Made by a program: the position numbers and the translations under genes. This document shows positions 32,606 to 41,241 of a DNA stretch of 45,166 nucleotides, piece by piece. This DNA comes from Acidobacteriota bacterium (lineage in GTDB: Bacteria > Acidobacteriota > Holophagae > Thermotomaculales > Thermotomaculaceae), in contig JAADJC010000025.1 in assembly GCA_013151025.1 (NCBI GenBank), positions 34,681 to 79,846 of the forward strand, written 5' to 3'. Positions within the stretch are counted from its first letter, which is position 1, and the number at the start of each line of letters is the position of its first letter. The notes under the pieces were generated by a model. That model ran no database searches. It was given only the letters and a program-made list of their open reading frames with translations, and was not told where the DNA came from.

Positions 32606-32645
32606 CGGCCTCCGGCCGAATGTTAGATGATAAGTGTTGGGTGTC
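32606..32645 (+). repeat. Dispersed hairpin repeat (CGGCC..GGCCG + ATGTTAGATGAT), copy 2
   Basis: CGGCC TCC GGCCG hairpin followed by AATGTTAGATGATAAGTGTT. It begins 5 bases after the mglA-like stop and is in inverse orientation to copy 1 at 22226-22268. Confidence 0.6.
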
Positions 32646-32676
32646 AGGTGAAGAAAAATCAGGGAAGTGTCACTCA

Positions 32677-33438
32677 TCACCTTTCACTCATCCCGCTTAC
32701 AATTACCCCTTCTGTTCCCACAACCTCCAATAGAGGGTTCTCCCATTTTATACCTGAAATACCCACTTCCGGGATGTCTATACCCTGTTTCAGCGGCATT
32801 CGAATCAGCTCATCATCGGTCAGAGATTTCAACGGACCCTGGGCAAGATACACTGGGACTTTCGCCCCGACAGCAAGAGCAATCAGGCTTCGGGTACCAC
32901 TTCGGTTGACAAACCAACCGGGACTGACGGCATCACATCCCAAAATAATGGCTTCCACTTCCAGTATACGGCTGAAGTACGGGCAATCCCCCCACAGACA
33001 TGGCATCACACCGGAAATTCCGTCCAACCGCTGCGCCATGGCCAACCCCTCTCCGTCAGGGCCGCACAGTGCCACATCCACTTTCAGTGGACGATTCAAA
33101 GCTGCCAGAGCCTTCAATACCATACCGGAAAAGCTGTACACCGCCACATGCCGGATTTCCCCGGGGAAAGAAACACGAAAGGATTGCAGCATAATCTCTT
33201 CTTCCCGTGCAATTTGCCGACAAAATTCATTCAAAGATGTTTCGGACAATCTGTTTTCTGAAAAAAAACGCTTAAGATGAATAAAACAGGCCATCCCACT
33301 GTGTGCCTTTATCAGGCGCTCCGGCATTCCTTCAGGAAATGGCTTCCCGGATGCCGCCAGGGATTTCATAAAATCCAATGTCTTTGATAAAAGCACGCTG
33401 GAACCACTGGTTCTGTCATTCAGAATTGCCTGAAACAT
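32677..33438 (-). CDS. eIF2B/MtnA-related family protein, function unknown
   Basis: A 253-residue protein similar to the initiation factor 2B alpha/beta/delta and methylthioribose-1-phosphate isomerase fold. An N-terminal helical half is followed by a Rossmann-like half with VDVALCGPDGEG, VEAIILGCDAVSP (167-173), NRSGTRSLIALAV (178-) and GAKVPVYLAQG, close to the GADAV / NKxGT motifs of the family. Bacterial members outside MtnA are often ribose-phosphate isomerase-like; the substrate here is not evident. It overlaps the end of the histidine kinase gene by 23 bases, so it is the last gene of the BMC-headed operon. Confidence 0.75.
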   Translation of the reverse strand: MFQAILNDRTSGSSVLLSKTLDFMKSLAASGKPFPEGMPERLIKAHSGMACFIHLKRFFSENRLSETSLNEFCRQIAREEEIMLQSFRVSFPGEIRHVAVYSFSGMVLKALAALNRPLKVDVALCGPDGEGLAMAQRLDGISGVMPCLWGDCPYFSRILEVEAIILGCDAVSPGWFVNRSGTRSLIALAVGAKVPVYLAQGPLKSLTDDELIRMPLKQGIDIPEVGISGIKWENPLLEVVGTEGVIVSGMSER

Positions 33439-36400
33439 GAATCCCTTCCGTTCTCAGGATAATACGAAAATGGGCGCCTTCTTCACAGGGAACGGCTTCG
33501 ATCTCTCCCCCCATTTCATGCATGAATTCTCTGGAAATGAACAATCCCAGTCCCGTTCCACTTTCCCGTGTGGAAAAATAGGGCTCAAATACTTTGGCTA
33601 CATTTTCAGGAGGAATTCCCTTTCCGTTATCCCGATAGTCCAAGATGACTTTTTCTCCAGTCTCATGAATCTCTATTCTTACCTCCCCGGATTCCCCTGA
33701 AAAACTGTACGTGTTTTCCAGAAGGTTCCCCAATACCCGGGTCAATTTAAGACTGTCCCCCATTACCACAACCTCCGGGCCGATAATTTCCACGGACAGG
33801 TTCAGGTATGTTTCCACCAGGGAACTGATAAATTCCTTCAAGTTAATTCTACGGAGTCTTTCCGGAGATTTCCGGGAAGCCCTCACCAGATCCGAAAATT
33901 GTGCTGAAATAGCTTTCAGTTCTTCTGTCTTCTTGAGGATATTTTCTACCACCCGGGGAATTATCCCCGCCAGTTTCCGGGGCTCCTTCTTCGCCACCGA
34001 CTCCAGGAATTCGGCATTAAGCCGGATGGGCGTCAACGGGTTCTTGATGTCGTGGGCCACCTGACGCGCCATATCGCCGATGACAGACAAACGACTGGCC
34101 CGTACAACATCCGTAACATCGTCCACGATTACAACATGATTCCCGTTTTCAAGCTGTACGACAGAAATCTGATAGTTTCGTCCATGGAGTACAAGGTCTG
34201 TTTTGAAAGGGCCTTTTCCAGCCACCAGCCCCTCTGTTATTTCTACAGGCAATTTCCCGAAAAGGGGATTGGATGCAACCACTTCCTTCCCCTGCCCGAC
34301 AAGCGCCACCGCCGATGAAACATTGCCCAGCAACGCCTCCAGGTTGAGCCGCTGATTTTTCAGGGAAAGCGCCATTTGTTCCATGGCGGATATCAAGGTT
34401 CCCATTTCATCATCATAATCATAGTGTATAGCCACCTTGTAATCACCCCGGGAAATGCCTTCTGAGGCCTCTGACAGTAAAAGAATCGGATCCACAATCT
34501 TCCTTGTAAGAAAAGCGGAAATCAGAAATGAAACCAACAGAAACAACACCAATACAATCATCAAAGCCCGGACTCCGTTGAGAAACGGGGTTGTTTCCCA
34601 ACTGCCCAAAGGCCGGATCTGAAGAACTGATGCCGGGTAACGGTTGAGGGTGAGTGGGACATAGAGATATTCTCCTTCAAAAAATGCTTCCCGGCTCTCA
34701 CCAGTTGTTGACTTAAGGTAGGCCGGATAGCTCAACAGCACCGGGGTCTGCAGGTGATTGGTACTGAACACCACCAGGCCTTTGCTGTAAAGGGAATAGT
34801 CGCCGTGTATCAGGGTCTTCAGAAAACCAAGATAACTATCGGAAAGCATCGGCTCATCCCGCTCCAGCAGATGACTGGCCATATCTGCTGTACGGTAAAG
34901 CCCCTCTTTAGAAACGCTGCGGGTAAAGGTTCGGGATTGAAACATCAGTAAAATACCCACCAAGGTGAGAAAACCGGTTAGAACGGCAAACTGGCCCAAC
35001 ACGGTTCGGGCAAACAGGCCCCGTGTACCCGGCCCGGCCATCTTTGAAAAGCTGACGTACAGGATCATTCCCAGAAGGATCAGAAAAGCGAGATCAGAAA
35101 GGACCTGGAAAATGCCCGGCGTTACTATCCGAACAACTTCCCTGCCGGCCAACCGGCGAATCTGAAAACTCCCGCTGTACAAGCCCCCGGGTTTCAGGAA
35201 AGACAATGTATACAAGTCCGCAGACAAACGCAAAGACAAAATTCCATATTTGAATGGGGCGGTTCCTGCAACCACACGGCGACCGCCCCTTCCGGCAGAC
35301 AGTGTCTCCACAGAATGCTCTGCAGGCAAACTCATCACTTCCGGTATCCCCCTGGAATAGAAACTGATAATTTCCCCGATCTGGTTAAAATAAACAGCTT
35401 CAAAGTCATATGTGGAATCCACCAGTCCCGAAGATCTCAAATAATCCAGCAAATCGCGGAATCCACCGGTTTCTGCAATTTCAAGGTAGCGATCCAGATC
35501 CTGAAACGCCCGGGCCTCAATTTCAGCGGGTTCAGTTACATTCTGCGACACCAGGCGGCTCATGCGAAACCAGGTCTCCCCGTACAGTGTGGCCAGAACC
35601 AGAATCGCCACTGTAGAAATCAACAGAATTGCGTGCCAGGGCTTTCCCAAACGTTGAAACAGGTAGGCAACGGTGCCAATCAACGCACAAAGGATGAAAG
35701 CCGGCACTGAAAAAAACACCGTGGATAACAGGATGAGAACAGAAAACCAGTGAAGGCGGGTGGCGGAAAAAAATGCCCCTGCCAGCCAGGCCAATCCAAA
35801 TGTTGCCAGTACCGGAGAGTGATAAAGCGCAGTATAAAAATGAAACGCGTTGAAGCCCCGCTGAAAAAGCATCACAAAGAACAGGGCCATGAAGCCGGCA
35901 AAAAGCGGGTTCAACCATTGGCGAAGAGCCGGAATCCGATGACTTCTCAGATGAAGTGCTCCCGCAAACAGAAAAAGGTAACAGGGCAAAGGAGAAAGAA
36001 TGACCTGCAAAAGGAGAATCATTGCAAACAGAGTAATTGCCCATTGACTCCCGACGGCTATCATGCCCAGAAGAACAAAAGCCAACAGAACCGCCAGTGA
36101 GCCATTGGGACTGTTTCGTTTTACCACAAGCTGATGGCCCTGAACCACTCCCACAGTTCCAATCCGGACCCCATCCAGAACCACAGGCAACGTATCCTCG
36201 TATTCACCCTCAAAGCCCCTGGCGGAGTCGTTCCACAGTATCGGCTTCATGTTCAGGTTGAAAACCGCAACAGGGTTTCCAAAGCGGTTCAATCGGCTAT
36301 AAACAAGAGCTTTCTCCGCCTCGTTTCCCTTTCCCGAAAGTATTTTTGTCAAAAGCTTATTTGAATGAGACACAACCTGCCCCGGGCCGGTACAAATCAC

Positions 36401-36508
36401 ACGCTTTGAGGGTGGTGGGGGATAGAAATGAGCCATTCCCCCCAGTGCGACAATTACCAGCAGGAATCCAGCCATGTTCCGAGAAAACCTGTTCTTTTTC
36501 ATGGTCAT
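33416..36508 (-). CDS. NtrY-like membrane sensor histidine kinase
   Basis: A 1030-residue protein. The N-terminus (1-310) has about nine membrane helices, with an extracytoplasmic loop at about 35-130. A second sensory loop lies at about 315-465. Helices near 465-490, 505-525 and 645-668 follow, then HAMP (about 669-720), a short PAS-like region (about 725-800), the phosphoacceptor His819 in RQVAHDIKNPLTP, and the ATPase domain (NLLENTYSF; RDNGKGIPP; STRESGTGLGLF). The HDIKNPLTP H-box is the NtrY type. No response regulator is adjacent. It has a promoter of its own at 36529-36556 but is in line with the sigma/anti-sigma genes. The start may be 36508 or 36502. Confidence 0.9.
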   Translation of the reverse strand: MTMKKNRFSRNMAGFLLVIVALGGMAHFYPPPPSKRVICTGPGQVVSHSNKLLTKILSGKGNEAEKALVYSRLNRFGNPVAVFNLNMKPILWNDSARGFEGEYEDTLPVVLDGVRIGTVGVVQGHQLVVKRNSPNGSLAVLLAFVLLGMIAVGSQWAITLFAMILLLQVILSPLPCYLFLFAGALHLRSHRIPALRQWLNPLFAGFMALFFVMLFQRGFNAFHFYTALYHSPVLATFGLAWLAGAFFSATRLHWFSVLILLSTVFFSVPAFILCALIGTVAYLFQRLGKPWHAILLISTVAILVLATLYGETWFRMSRLVSQNVTEPAEIEARAFQDLDRYLEIAETGGFRDLLDYLRSSGLVDSTYDFEAVYFNQIGEIISFYSRGIPEVMSLPAEHSVETLSAGRGGRRVVAGTAPFKYGILSLRLSADLYTLSFLKPGGLYSGSFQIRRLAGREVVRIVTPGIFQVLSDLAFLILLGMILYVSFSKMAGPGTRGLFARTVLGQFAVLTGFLTLVGILLMFQSRTFTRSVSKEGLYRTADMASHLLERDEPMLSDSYLGFLKTLIHGDYSLYSKGLVVFSTNHLQTPVLLSYPAYLKSTTGESREAFFEGEYLYVPLTLNRYPASVLQIRPLGSWETTPFLNGVRALMIVLVLFLLVSFLISAFLTRKIVDPILLLSEASEGISRGDYKVAIHYDYDDEMGTLISAMEQMALSLKNQRLNLEALLGNVSSAVALVGQGKEVVASNPLFGKLPVEITEGLVAGKGPFKTDLVLHGRNYQISVVQLENGNHVVIVDDVTDVVRASRLSVIGDMARQVAHDIKNPLTPIRLNAEFLESVAKKEPRKLAGIIPRVVENILKKTEELKAISAQFSDLVRASRKSPERLRRINLKEFISSLVETYLNLSVEIIGPEVVVMGDSLKLTRVLGNLLENTYSFSGESGEVRIEIHETGEKVILDYRDNGKGIPPENVAKVFEPYFSTRESGTGLGLFISREFMHEMGGEIEAVPCEEGAHFRIILRTEGIHVSGNSE

Positions 36509-36528
36509 CCTACTTCTTTGTTGTTGTG

Positions 36529-36556
36529 ATTATACCGGAATATGTGAGAGTTGCAA
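36529..36556 (-). promoter_or_regulatory. Promoter of the histidine kinase gene
   Basis: On the minus strand, TTGCAA (36551-36556), a 16-base spacer and TATAAT (36529-36534), inside the 65-base gap after the anti-sigma gene. The kinase and eIF2B-like genes can thus be transcribed apart from the BMC genes. Confidence 0.6.
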
Positions 36557-36573
36557 AATAAGAGTCAGTTGTA

Positions 36574-36816
36574 TCAGTTGTTTTTCTTCCTGCATGATTC
36601 TCTGAACGCCTGGAGGACAGATTCGCAGACATCTTGTGGCGGAAGTTTCTTATCCAGACCGTGGGCAATTTCAAGGCTCTCCCTGAACGTCTCCACAAAC
36701 TCCCGGCAATGGGGACAAACCTCAAGGTGCTCCTGAATCCGTTGACACTGGCCCCGGGCCAACTCTCCGTCTACGTAATCGGAAAGAATATCCAGAATTT
36801 CCTCACATTTCATCAC
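36574..36816 (-). CDS. Cytoplasmic zinc-finger anti-sigma factor
   Basis: An 80-residue ZAS-type protein: CEEILDILSDYVDGELARG, then HLEVCPHCREF with the HxxxCxxC motif. There is no membrane helix, so unlike the anti-sigma factor at 218-682 it is soluble and probably responds to a cytoplasmic or redox signal. Its ATG overlaps the stop of the ECF sigma gene by 4 bases. It should inhibit that sigma factor. Confidence 0.9.
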   Translation of the reverse strand: MMKCEEILDILSDYVDGELARGQCQRIQEHLEVCPHCREFVETFRESLEIAHGLDKKLPPQDVCESVLQAFRESCRKKNN

Positions 36817-37373
36817 CGACCCCTTTTGAAATAATCCGCCACCTGGTTCCGCAGCAATAATCTTGCCCGATGGACTCTTACCTTTGCATTGGAAAGGGAC
36901 GTTTCCAGAATTTCTGCAATTTCCTTATGGGGCAATCGCTCCACTTCCCTGAGAAGAAAAGGAATTCGATAGTGTACCGGAAGATTCAAAATCGCATTTT
37001 CAATCACCCTTGCCGCTTCCTTCTGCTCCAGTTTGTCCTGGGGATGGTAGCGGTTGTCACTTCCTGCATCATGAGAAGTTTCCAGCAGTTCATCCAGGCT
37101 GCTTTCCTGCCCGCTTTCCTTGCGACGCTTCTGAAGACAGGCATTGGACGCAACCCGGTAGAGCCACGTGGTCAGCTTGGCGTTTCCTTTAAAATTTCGG
37201 ATGTATTTAAAGGTATTGATCAGAGTTTCCTGGAGAATATCGCTGGCGTCCTCCGGATTTCCACAGAAGCGAATGCCGAAATTGTAAATGGTATCCCGAT
37301 ACTGGTCAAAAAACTGGGTAAAGGCTTCTTCATCGCCGGATTTCATTCGTTCGATCAGCTGCTGCTCCGACAT
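36813..37373 (-). CDS. ECF sigma factor (RpoE-like), coupled to the BMC operon
   Basis: The start is set at 37373 (MSEQQLIERMKSGDEEAF), giving 186 residues; an ORF start at 37463 would run through the end of the preceding gene. Region 2 (FDQYRDTIYNFGIRFCGN; DASDILQETLINTFKYI; LTTWLYRVASNACL) and region 4 (LPVHYRIPFLLREVERLP; HKEIAEILETSLSNAKVRVH) are complete. Only one base separates the upstream DUF711 stop from this ATG (TGA-A-ATG), and no good Shine-Dalgarno is present, so translation is coupled to the BMC-associated gene. It probably controls this operon or a stress regulon; its promoter motif is not evident here. Confidence 0.92.
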   Translation of the reverse strand: MSEQQLIERMKSGDEEAFTQFFDQYRDTIYNFGIRFCGNPEDASDILQETLINTFKYIRNFKGNAKLTTWLYRVASNACLQKRRKESGQESSLDELLETSHDAGSDNRYHPQDKLEQKEAARVIENAILNLPVHYRIPFLLREVERLPHKEIAEILETSLSNAKVRVHRARLLLRNQVADYFKRGR

Positions 37374-37374
37374 T

Positions 37375-38745
37375 TCAATTCCGCATACTGGTAATCGGGG
37401 CCGGAATTCGTCCACCCCGCTGGATGAAGCGGTCACAAGAATATTTGTTGATATCCTGAACAATGGCCATCCCCAGAAGCCCGCCGAAATTCACCACATC
37501 CCCGACTTTACTTCCCGGCGGTACAATTACACGGACAGCGGTGGTTTTTCCATTGACCACGCCGATGGAAATTTCATCGGCAATGAGACCGGAAATTGTC
37601 GATGCCGGCGTATTCCCCGGAACCGCCACCATATCCAGACCCACCGAGCAGACCGCAGTCATGGCTTCCAGTTTCTCCAGGGTCAGCGCGCCGATTTTCA
37701 CCGCCTCAATCATAGCAGCATCCTCTGAAACCGGAATAAACGCGCCGGACATGCCGCCCACGTAGGACGACGCCATCACGCCGCCCTTTTTCACCGCATC
37801 GGTCAACAACGACAGTGCTGCTGTGGTTCCCGGCGCACCGGGCTGTCCCAGGCCCATGTTCATCAGGATTTCACCGATGGAATCCCCCGCTACCGGTGTG
37901 GGCGCCAGGGACAAGTCCAGAATCCCGAATTGTACGCCCAGACGTCGAGCCGTTTCCCTGCCAATGAGCTCACCGGCACGGGTAATTTTGAAAACCGTCT
38001 TCTTGATGATTTCAGAAAGGGAACCCAGATCCACCGGACCGGCATCTTTAACCGCGTGGTTGACCACTCCCGGCCCACTGACCCCGACATTGATAACACA
38101 TTCCGGTTCCGATACCCCATGGAATGCCCCTGCCATGAAGGGATTGTCTTCCACCGCGTTGGCAAAAACCACAAACTTGGCATTCGCCAGTGCGCCCCGG
38201 TCTTTCGTAATCTCCGCCATCTCTTTGATGACTGTCCCCATTTCCCGAACCGCGTCCATGTTAATACCGGCACGGGTAGATGCCACGTTGACGGAAGAAC
38301 ATATATGGTCTGTCTCCGCTAATGCCTGGGGAATGGATCGGATAAATTCTTTCTCTACCCGGTTGGCCCCTTTCTGCACCAGAGCTGAATATCCACCGAG
38401 AAAATCTGCACCGATTTCATCACAGGCCTTATCCAGGGCTTTTGCAATTTCCACAAAGCCGTCCCGGTCTATTGAAACACCACCGATCAGGGACACCGGT
38501 GTAACAGAAACCCGCTTGTTGGCTGCCCGGATACCGAATTCCTCTTCAATGCCATTGACCACCTTTACCAGATTTCCGGCATACTTCATTACCTTGTCAT
38601 AGATACGGGTTTTCGTTTCTTCCACGGAAGAAGAAATGCAATCAAACAAGGAAATCCCCATAGTGGTAGTGCGGATATCCAGATGTTCCTTTTGAATCAT
38701 TTTGATCGTTTCGAGAATCTCTCTTGTACTAAAGCTACCAAGCAT
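37375..38745 (-). CDS. UPF0210 (DUF711) family protein
   Basis: A 456-residue member of UPF0210, often called 'PFL family' although it is not a pyruvate formate-lyase. Typical segments are [92 protein letters not shown] and [14 protein letters not shown]. The biochemical function is not established. In many bacteria its gene lies beside a UPF0237 ACT-domain gene, as here (33-base gap). A GGGAG Shine-Dalgarno lies about 11 bases before the ATG. What is unusual is its place in an operon with a BMC shell gene and an ECF sigma factor. Confidence 0.9.
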   Translation of the reverse strand: MLGSFSTREILETIKMIQKEHLDIRTTTMGISLFDCISSSVEETKTRIYDKVMKYAGNLVKVVNGIEEEFGIRAANKRVSVTPVSLIGGVSIDRDGFVEIAKALDKACDEIGADFLGGYSALVQKGANRVEKEFIRSIPQALAETDHICSSVNVASTRAGINMDAVREMGTVIKEMAEITKDRGALANAKFVVFANAVEDNPFMAGAFHGVSEPECVINVGVSGPGVVNHAVKDAGPVDLGSLSEIIKKTVFKITRAGELIGRETARRLGVQFGILDLSLAPTPVAGDSIGEILMNMGLGQPGAPGTTAALSLLTDAVKKGGVMASSYVGGMSGAFIPVSEDAAMIEAVKIGALTLEKLEAMTAVCSVGLDMVAVPGNTPASTISGLIADEISIGVVNGKTTAVRVIVPPGSKVGDVVNFGGLLGMAIVQDINKYSCDRFIQRGGRIPAPITSMRN

Positions 38746-38778
38746 TTAACAATTATCTCCCTGAGCACTCTTCGGTTG

Positions 38779-39222
38779 TTACACCTTGTGCATGAACTGG
38801 AACAGTTCTTCGTGCTGAGAAAAGATGCCGACGCCCAGCTCTTCACCTTTTTTCGTCAGCATTTCCTTCAATTCTGAAAAACTGCAATTTGACCCCACCA
38901 GATTAACAATCACAATCATGGCAAAATTCTCACCCAGTAAGGTCTGGGTAATATCGGTAATGTCTATGTTTTTTTCTGCAAGAATACCTGTAATTCCGGC
39001 TACAATCCCAGGCTGACTCTTCCCGAAAGCAGTGATAATAGCAGCCTGGCTCTCTGCCGGGTCCGCATTTAAAACCTGGGCTCCGGCACCATCCTCACCC
39101 ATCGGAACGGTGGTAATCAGGTCCCGAACCATCTGCTTTACAATTTCCGGATTTGCAGAATCACCGAGGTGCTTGAAAATAATCTCGGTAATTTTATACA
39201 CGATATCTCGTCTGTCCATCAA
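38779..39222 (-). CDS. UPF0237 ACT-domain protein with extra N-terminal BMC-type helix
   Basis: A 147-residue protein. Residues about 58-147 are a normal UPF0237 ACT domain (AAIITAFGKSQPGIVAGITG; ILAEKNIDITDITQTLL; SQHEELFQFMHKV), which by itself is the usual full length of about 90. Residues 1-40 are an addition: an amphipathic helix (RRDIVYKITEIIFKHLGD) and a second short helix (EIVKQMVRDLI), then a flexible linker. This resembles encapsulation peptides of BMC cargo proteins. ACT domains bind small ligands such as amino acids and regulate partners. The ATG overlaps the aldehyde dehydrogenase stop by 4 bases. Confidence 0.85.
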   Translation of the reverse strand: MMDRRDIVYKITEIIFKHLGDSANPEIVKQMVRDLITTVPMGEDGAGAQVLNADPAESQAAIITAFGKSQPGIVAGITGILAEKNIDITDITQTLLGENFAMIVIVNLVGSNCSFSELKEMLTKKGEELGVGIFSQHEELFQFMHKV

Positions 39223-40790
39223 TCCACCTTCCTGAAAACATCATGCTCCCGTGCGGTATCCTTCGCCAATGGCGTAACCATGGTCCGGGAGGAAATAAGT
39301 ATTTTCCGGCCTTCTCTCACAGCATCCACTACATCCCGTTCCGACACAAAATCCACTACATCATGAGGCGTTTCCGCCACCACGCGGCCCTGAAGCTTCC
39401 GGTCAATAATGTCAACCAGACCGGAGGAAGCACCCACCTGCAGCGGAGATTCAGTACCGATATTTACCGGATTGGTCTCAAAGGCCACCCTTTTCACATT
39501 GATCATGTGCTTTGCCGTGATATTTTCGGATGTAATATTATTGCCGAAAGTCCCGCAACCTAGTGTCATGGAGGGCATCAACCGGGTCGTGTACCCAACA
39601 GCTCCGTGGGTCGTAGGGGTATTAACCAGAATCCGGAAAGCGGGTTTTTTCAACGCGAATTCACGGATTACATCGAGATTCCTGGAATGAATCCCAAGGG
39701 AATGGCCCAGCCCACCGAAATTCAACAACTGGATGCAACGCTCACAGGCAGCCTGCCAGCCATCTGCCACATAGAAGCATAGAATCGGAGACAACTTTTC
39801 AATGGAAAGCGGATGATTTTTTCCCACCCCATCCATTGGCACAAGCAACACCCGTGTTTCTTCCGGCACGGAAAAACCTGCAATCCCGGCAATCACCGCC
39901 GGGTCTTTCCCTACAATCTTCGGATTGGCCGTAAACTTGGGGGTCACAACCACCTGTTCCAGCTTCTTCTTTTCTTCATCGTTGACTACGTAACAACCAT
40001 TTCGCTTAAAGGCGTCCAGCATGCGGTCCGCAATGGGCTGATCCACAATCACCGACTGCTCGGACGCACAGACAGTGCCGTTATCGAAAGATTTTCCTGC
40101 AACAACGTCTTTTGCCGCTTTCTCCACTTCGGCGGAACGCTCCACAAAAACAGGTACGTTTCCCGGCCCGACGCCATATGCCGGTTTTCCGGACGAATAG
40201 GCCGCTTTCACAAGGCCCAGCCCACCGGTAGCCAGAATTACCCCGGTTTTCGGATGACGCATCATCTCGTTGGTCAGCTCAATGGTGGGGCTTTCCAGGA
40301 CCTGTACTGTGTCTGACGGCGCTCCGGCCTGCTTCAGCGCGTTCTGTATAACCCTCACGGTTTCCCCGATGCACTCCTTTGCGGATGGATGGGGAGAAAA
40401 CAGAATTGGGTTCCTTCCTTTCAACGCTATAATCGCTTTATACAATGTTGTGGAAGTGGGGTTTGTAGATGGAATAACAGCCGCCACAATGCCGACAGGC
40501 GCAGCGACTTCCCATATGTTCCGATTCGAGTCTTCCCGAATAATTCCAACAGTCTTTTCATCCTTAATGGAGTCCCAGAGAATCGTAGTGGACAGCTCAT
40601 TCTTAATCATCTTGTCCGCCACTCTGCCGAAACCGGTTTCAGAAACCGCCAGCTCAGCCAACCGCCGATTTTCCCTCACACCGGCATCCACAATTGAGTG
40701 AACCATCTGATCCACCTGCTCCTGGGAATATCCCTCTATGATTTTTCCCGCTGCTTCAAGACGGGCAAAAACCGCATCCAACTGGCTCAT
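39219..40790 (-). CDS. CoA-acylating aldehyde dehydrogenase, BMC type (EutE/PduP-like)
   Basis: A 523-residue protein of the CoA-acylating branch: VAAPVGIVAAVIPSTNPTST, GPGNVPVFVE, the catalytic Cys241 in FDNGTVCASEQS, FGGLGHSLGIHS and a VNTPTTHGAVG region. It oxidises an aldehyde to acyl-CoA with NAD and CoA. Residues about 450-523 are an extension beyond the catalytic fold, with an amphipathic helix (DVVDFVSERDVVDAVREG) and an ILISSRTMVTPLAKDTARE end, resembling targeting tails of microcompartment enzymes. It is 9 bases downstream of the BMC shell gene, so it is probably cargo. The alcohol- or aldehyde-producing enzyme is not in the window. Confidence 0.92.
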   Translation of the reverse strand: MSQLDAVFARLEAAGKIIEGYSQEQVDQMVHSIVDAGVRENRRLAELAVSETGFGRVADKMIKNELSTTILWDSIKDEKTVGIIREDSNRNIWEVAAPVGIVAAVIPSTNPTSTTLYKAIIALKGRNPILFSPHPSAKECIGETVRVIQNALKQAGAPSDTVQVLESPTIELTNEMMRHPKTGVILATGGLGLVKAAYSSGKPAYGVGPGNVPVFVERSAEVEKAAKDVVAGKSFDNGTVCASEQSVIVDQPIADRMLDAFKRNGCYVVNDEEKKKLEQVVVTPKFTANPKIVGKDPAVIAGIAGFSVPEETRVLLVPMDGVGKNHPLSIEKLSPILCFYVADGWQAACERCIQLLNFGGLGHSLGIHSRNLDVIREFALKKPAFRILVNTPTTHGAVGYTTRLMPSMTLGCGTFGNNITSENITAKHMINVKRVAFETNPVNIGTESPLQVGASSGLVDIIDRKLQGRVVAETPHDVVDFVSERDVVDAVREGRKILISSRTMVTPLAKDTAREHDVFRKVD

Positions 40791-40799
40791 TGTTCAGTT

Positions 40800-41093
40800 C
40801 TACGCCTTTCTCGGTGCTTTGTACCCCGGCAGAATAGTCTCTACATCGCCATGGGGGCGCGGAATCACGTGGACCGAAATCAACTCACCAACCCGGCGTG
40901 CTGCGGCAGCACCTGCGTCAGTAGCCGCCTTCACAGCGCCAACGTCTCCCCGTACCATCACGGTAACATAGCCGCCACCGATATATTCCTTTCCAATAAG
41001 CTCAACATTGGCCGCTTTGACCATTGCATCTGCCGCTTCAACTGACCCGATAAGGCCCTTGGTTTCAATCATGCCCAGCGCTTCTCTATTCAT
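40800..41093 (-). CDS. Bacterial microcompartment shell hexamer (BMC-H)
   Basis: The start is set at 41093 (GGAGG 5 bases upstream), giving 97 residues. It is a canonical single BMC domain: [60 protein letters not shown] and [14 protein letters not shown]. Such proteins form hexamers that tile the facets of microcompartments. Only one shell gene is present and there is no pentamer (BMC-P) or trimer gene in the window, so further shell genes must lie elsewhere if a compartment is made. It is the first gene of the eight-gene minus-strand operon. Confidence 0.95.
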   Translation of the reverse strand: MNREALGMIETKGLIGSVEAADAMVKAANVELIGKEYIGGGYVTVMVRGDVGAVKAATDAGAAAARRVGELISVHVIPRPHGDVETILPGYKAPRKA

Positions 41094-41241
41094 CATTCCC
41101 TCCATCATGAAATCCTGTTTTATCTTACCACACAACCCGGAAATGCGTCCAATTTCCTGATTCGCTCCGGAAACCTCTGCTTCTATTTATCGTACAATCA
41201 AATGAATCTCATAAAAAGGATATAACAAAGGGAGGTCACAA

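Noticed and set aside
37375-38745. Calling this gene a pyruvate formate-lyase because the family is often labelled 'PFL'.
   Set aside because: It has no glycyl radical loop or adjacent cysteine pair; its segments are those of UPF0210/DUF711.
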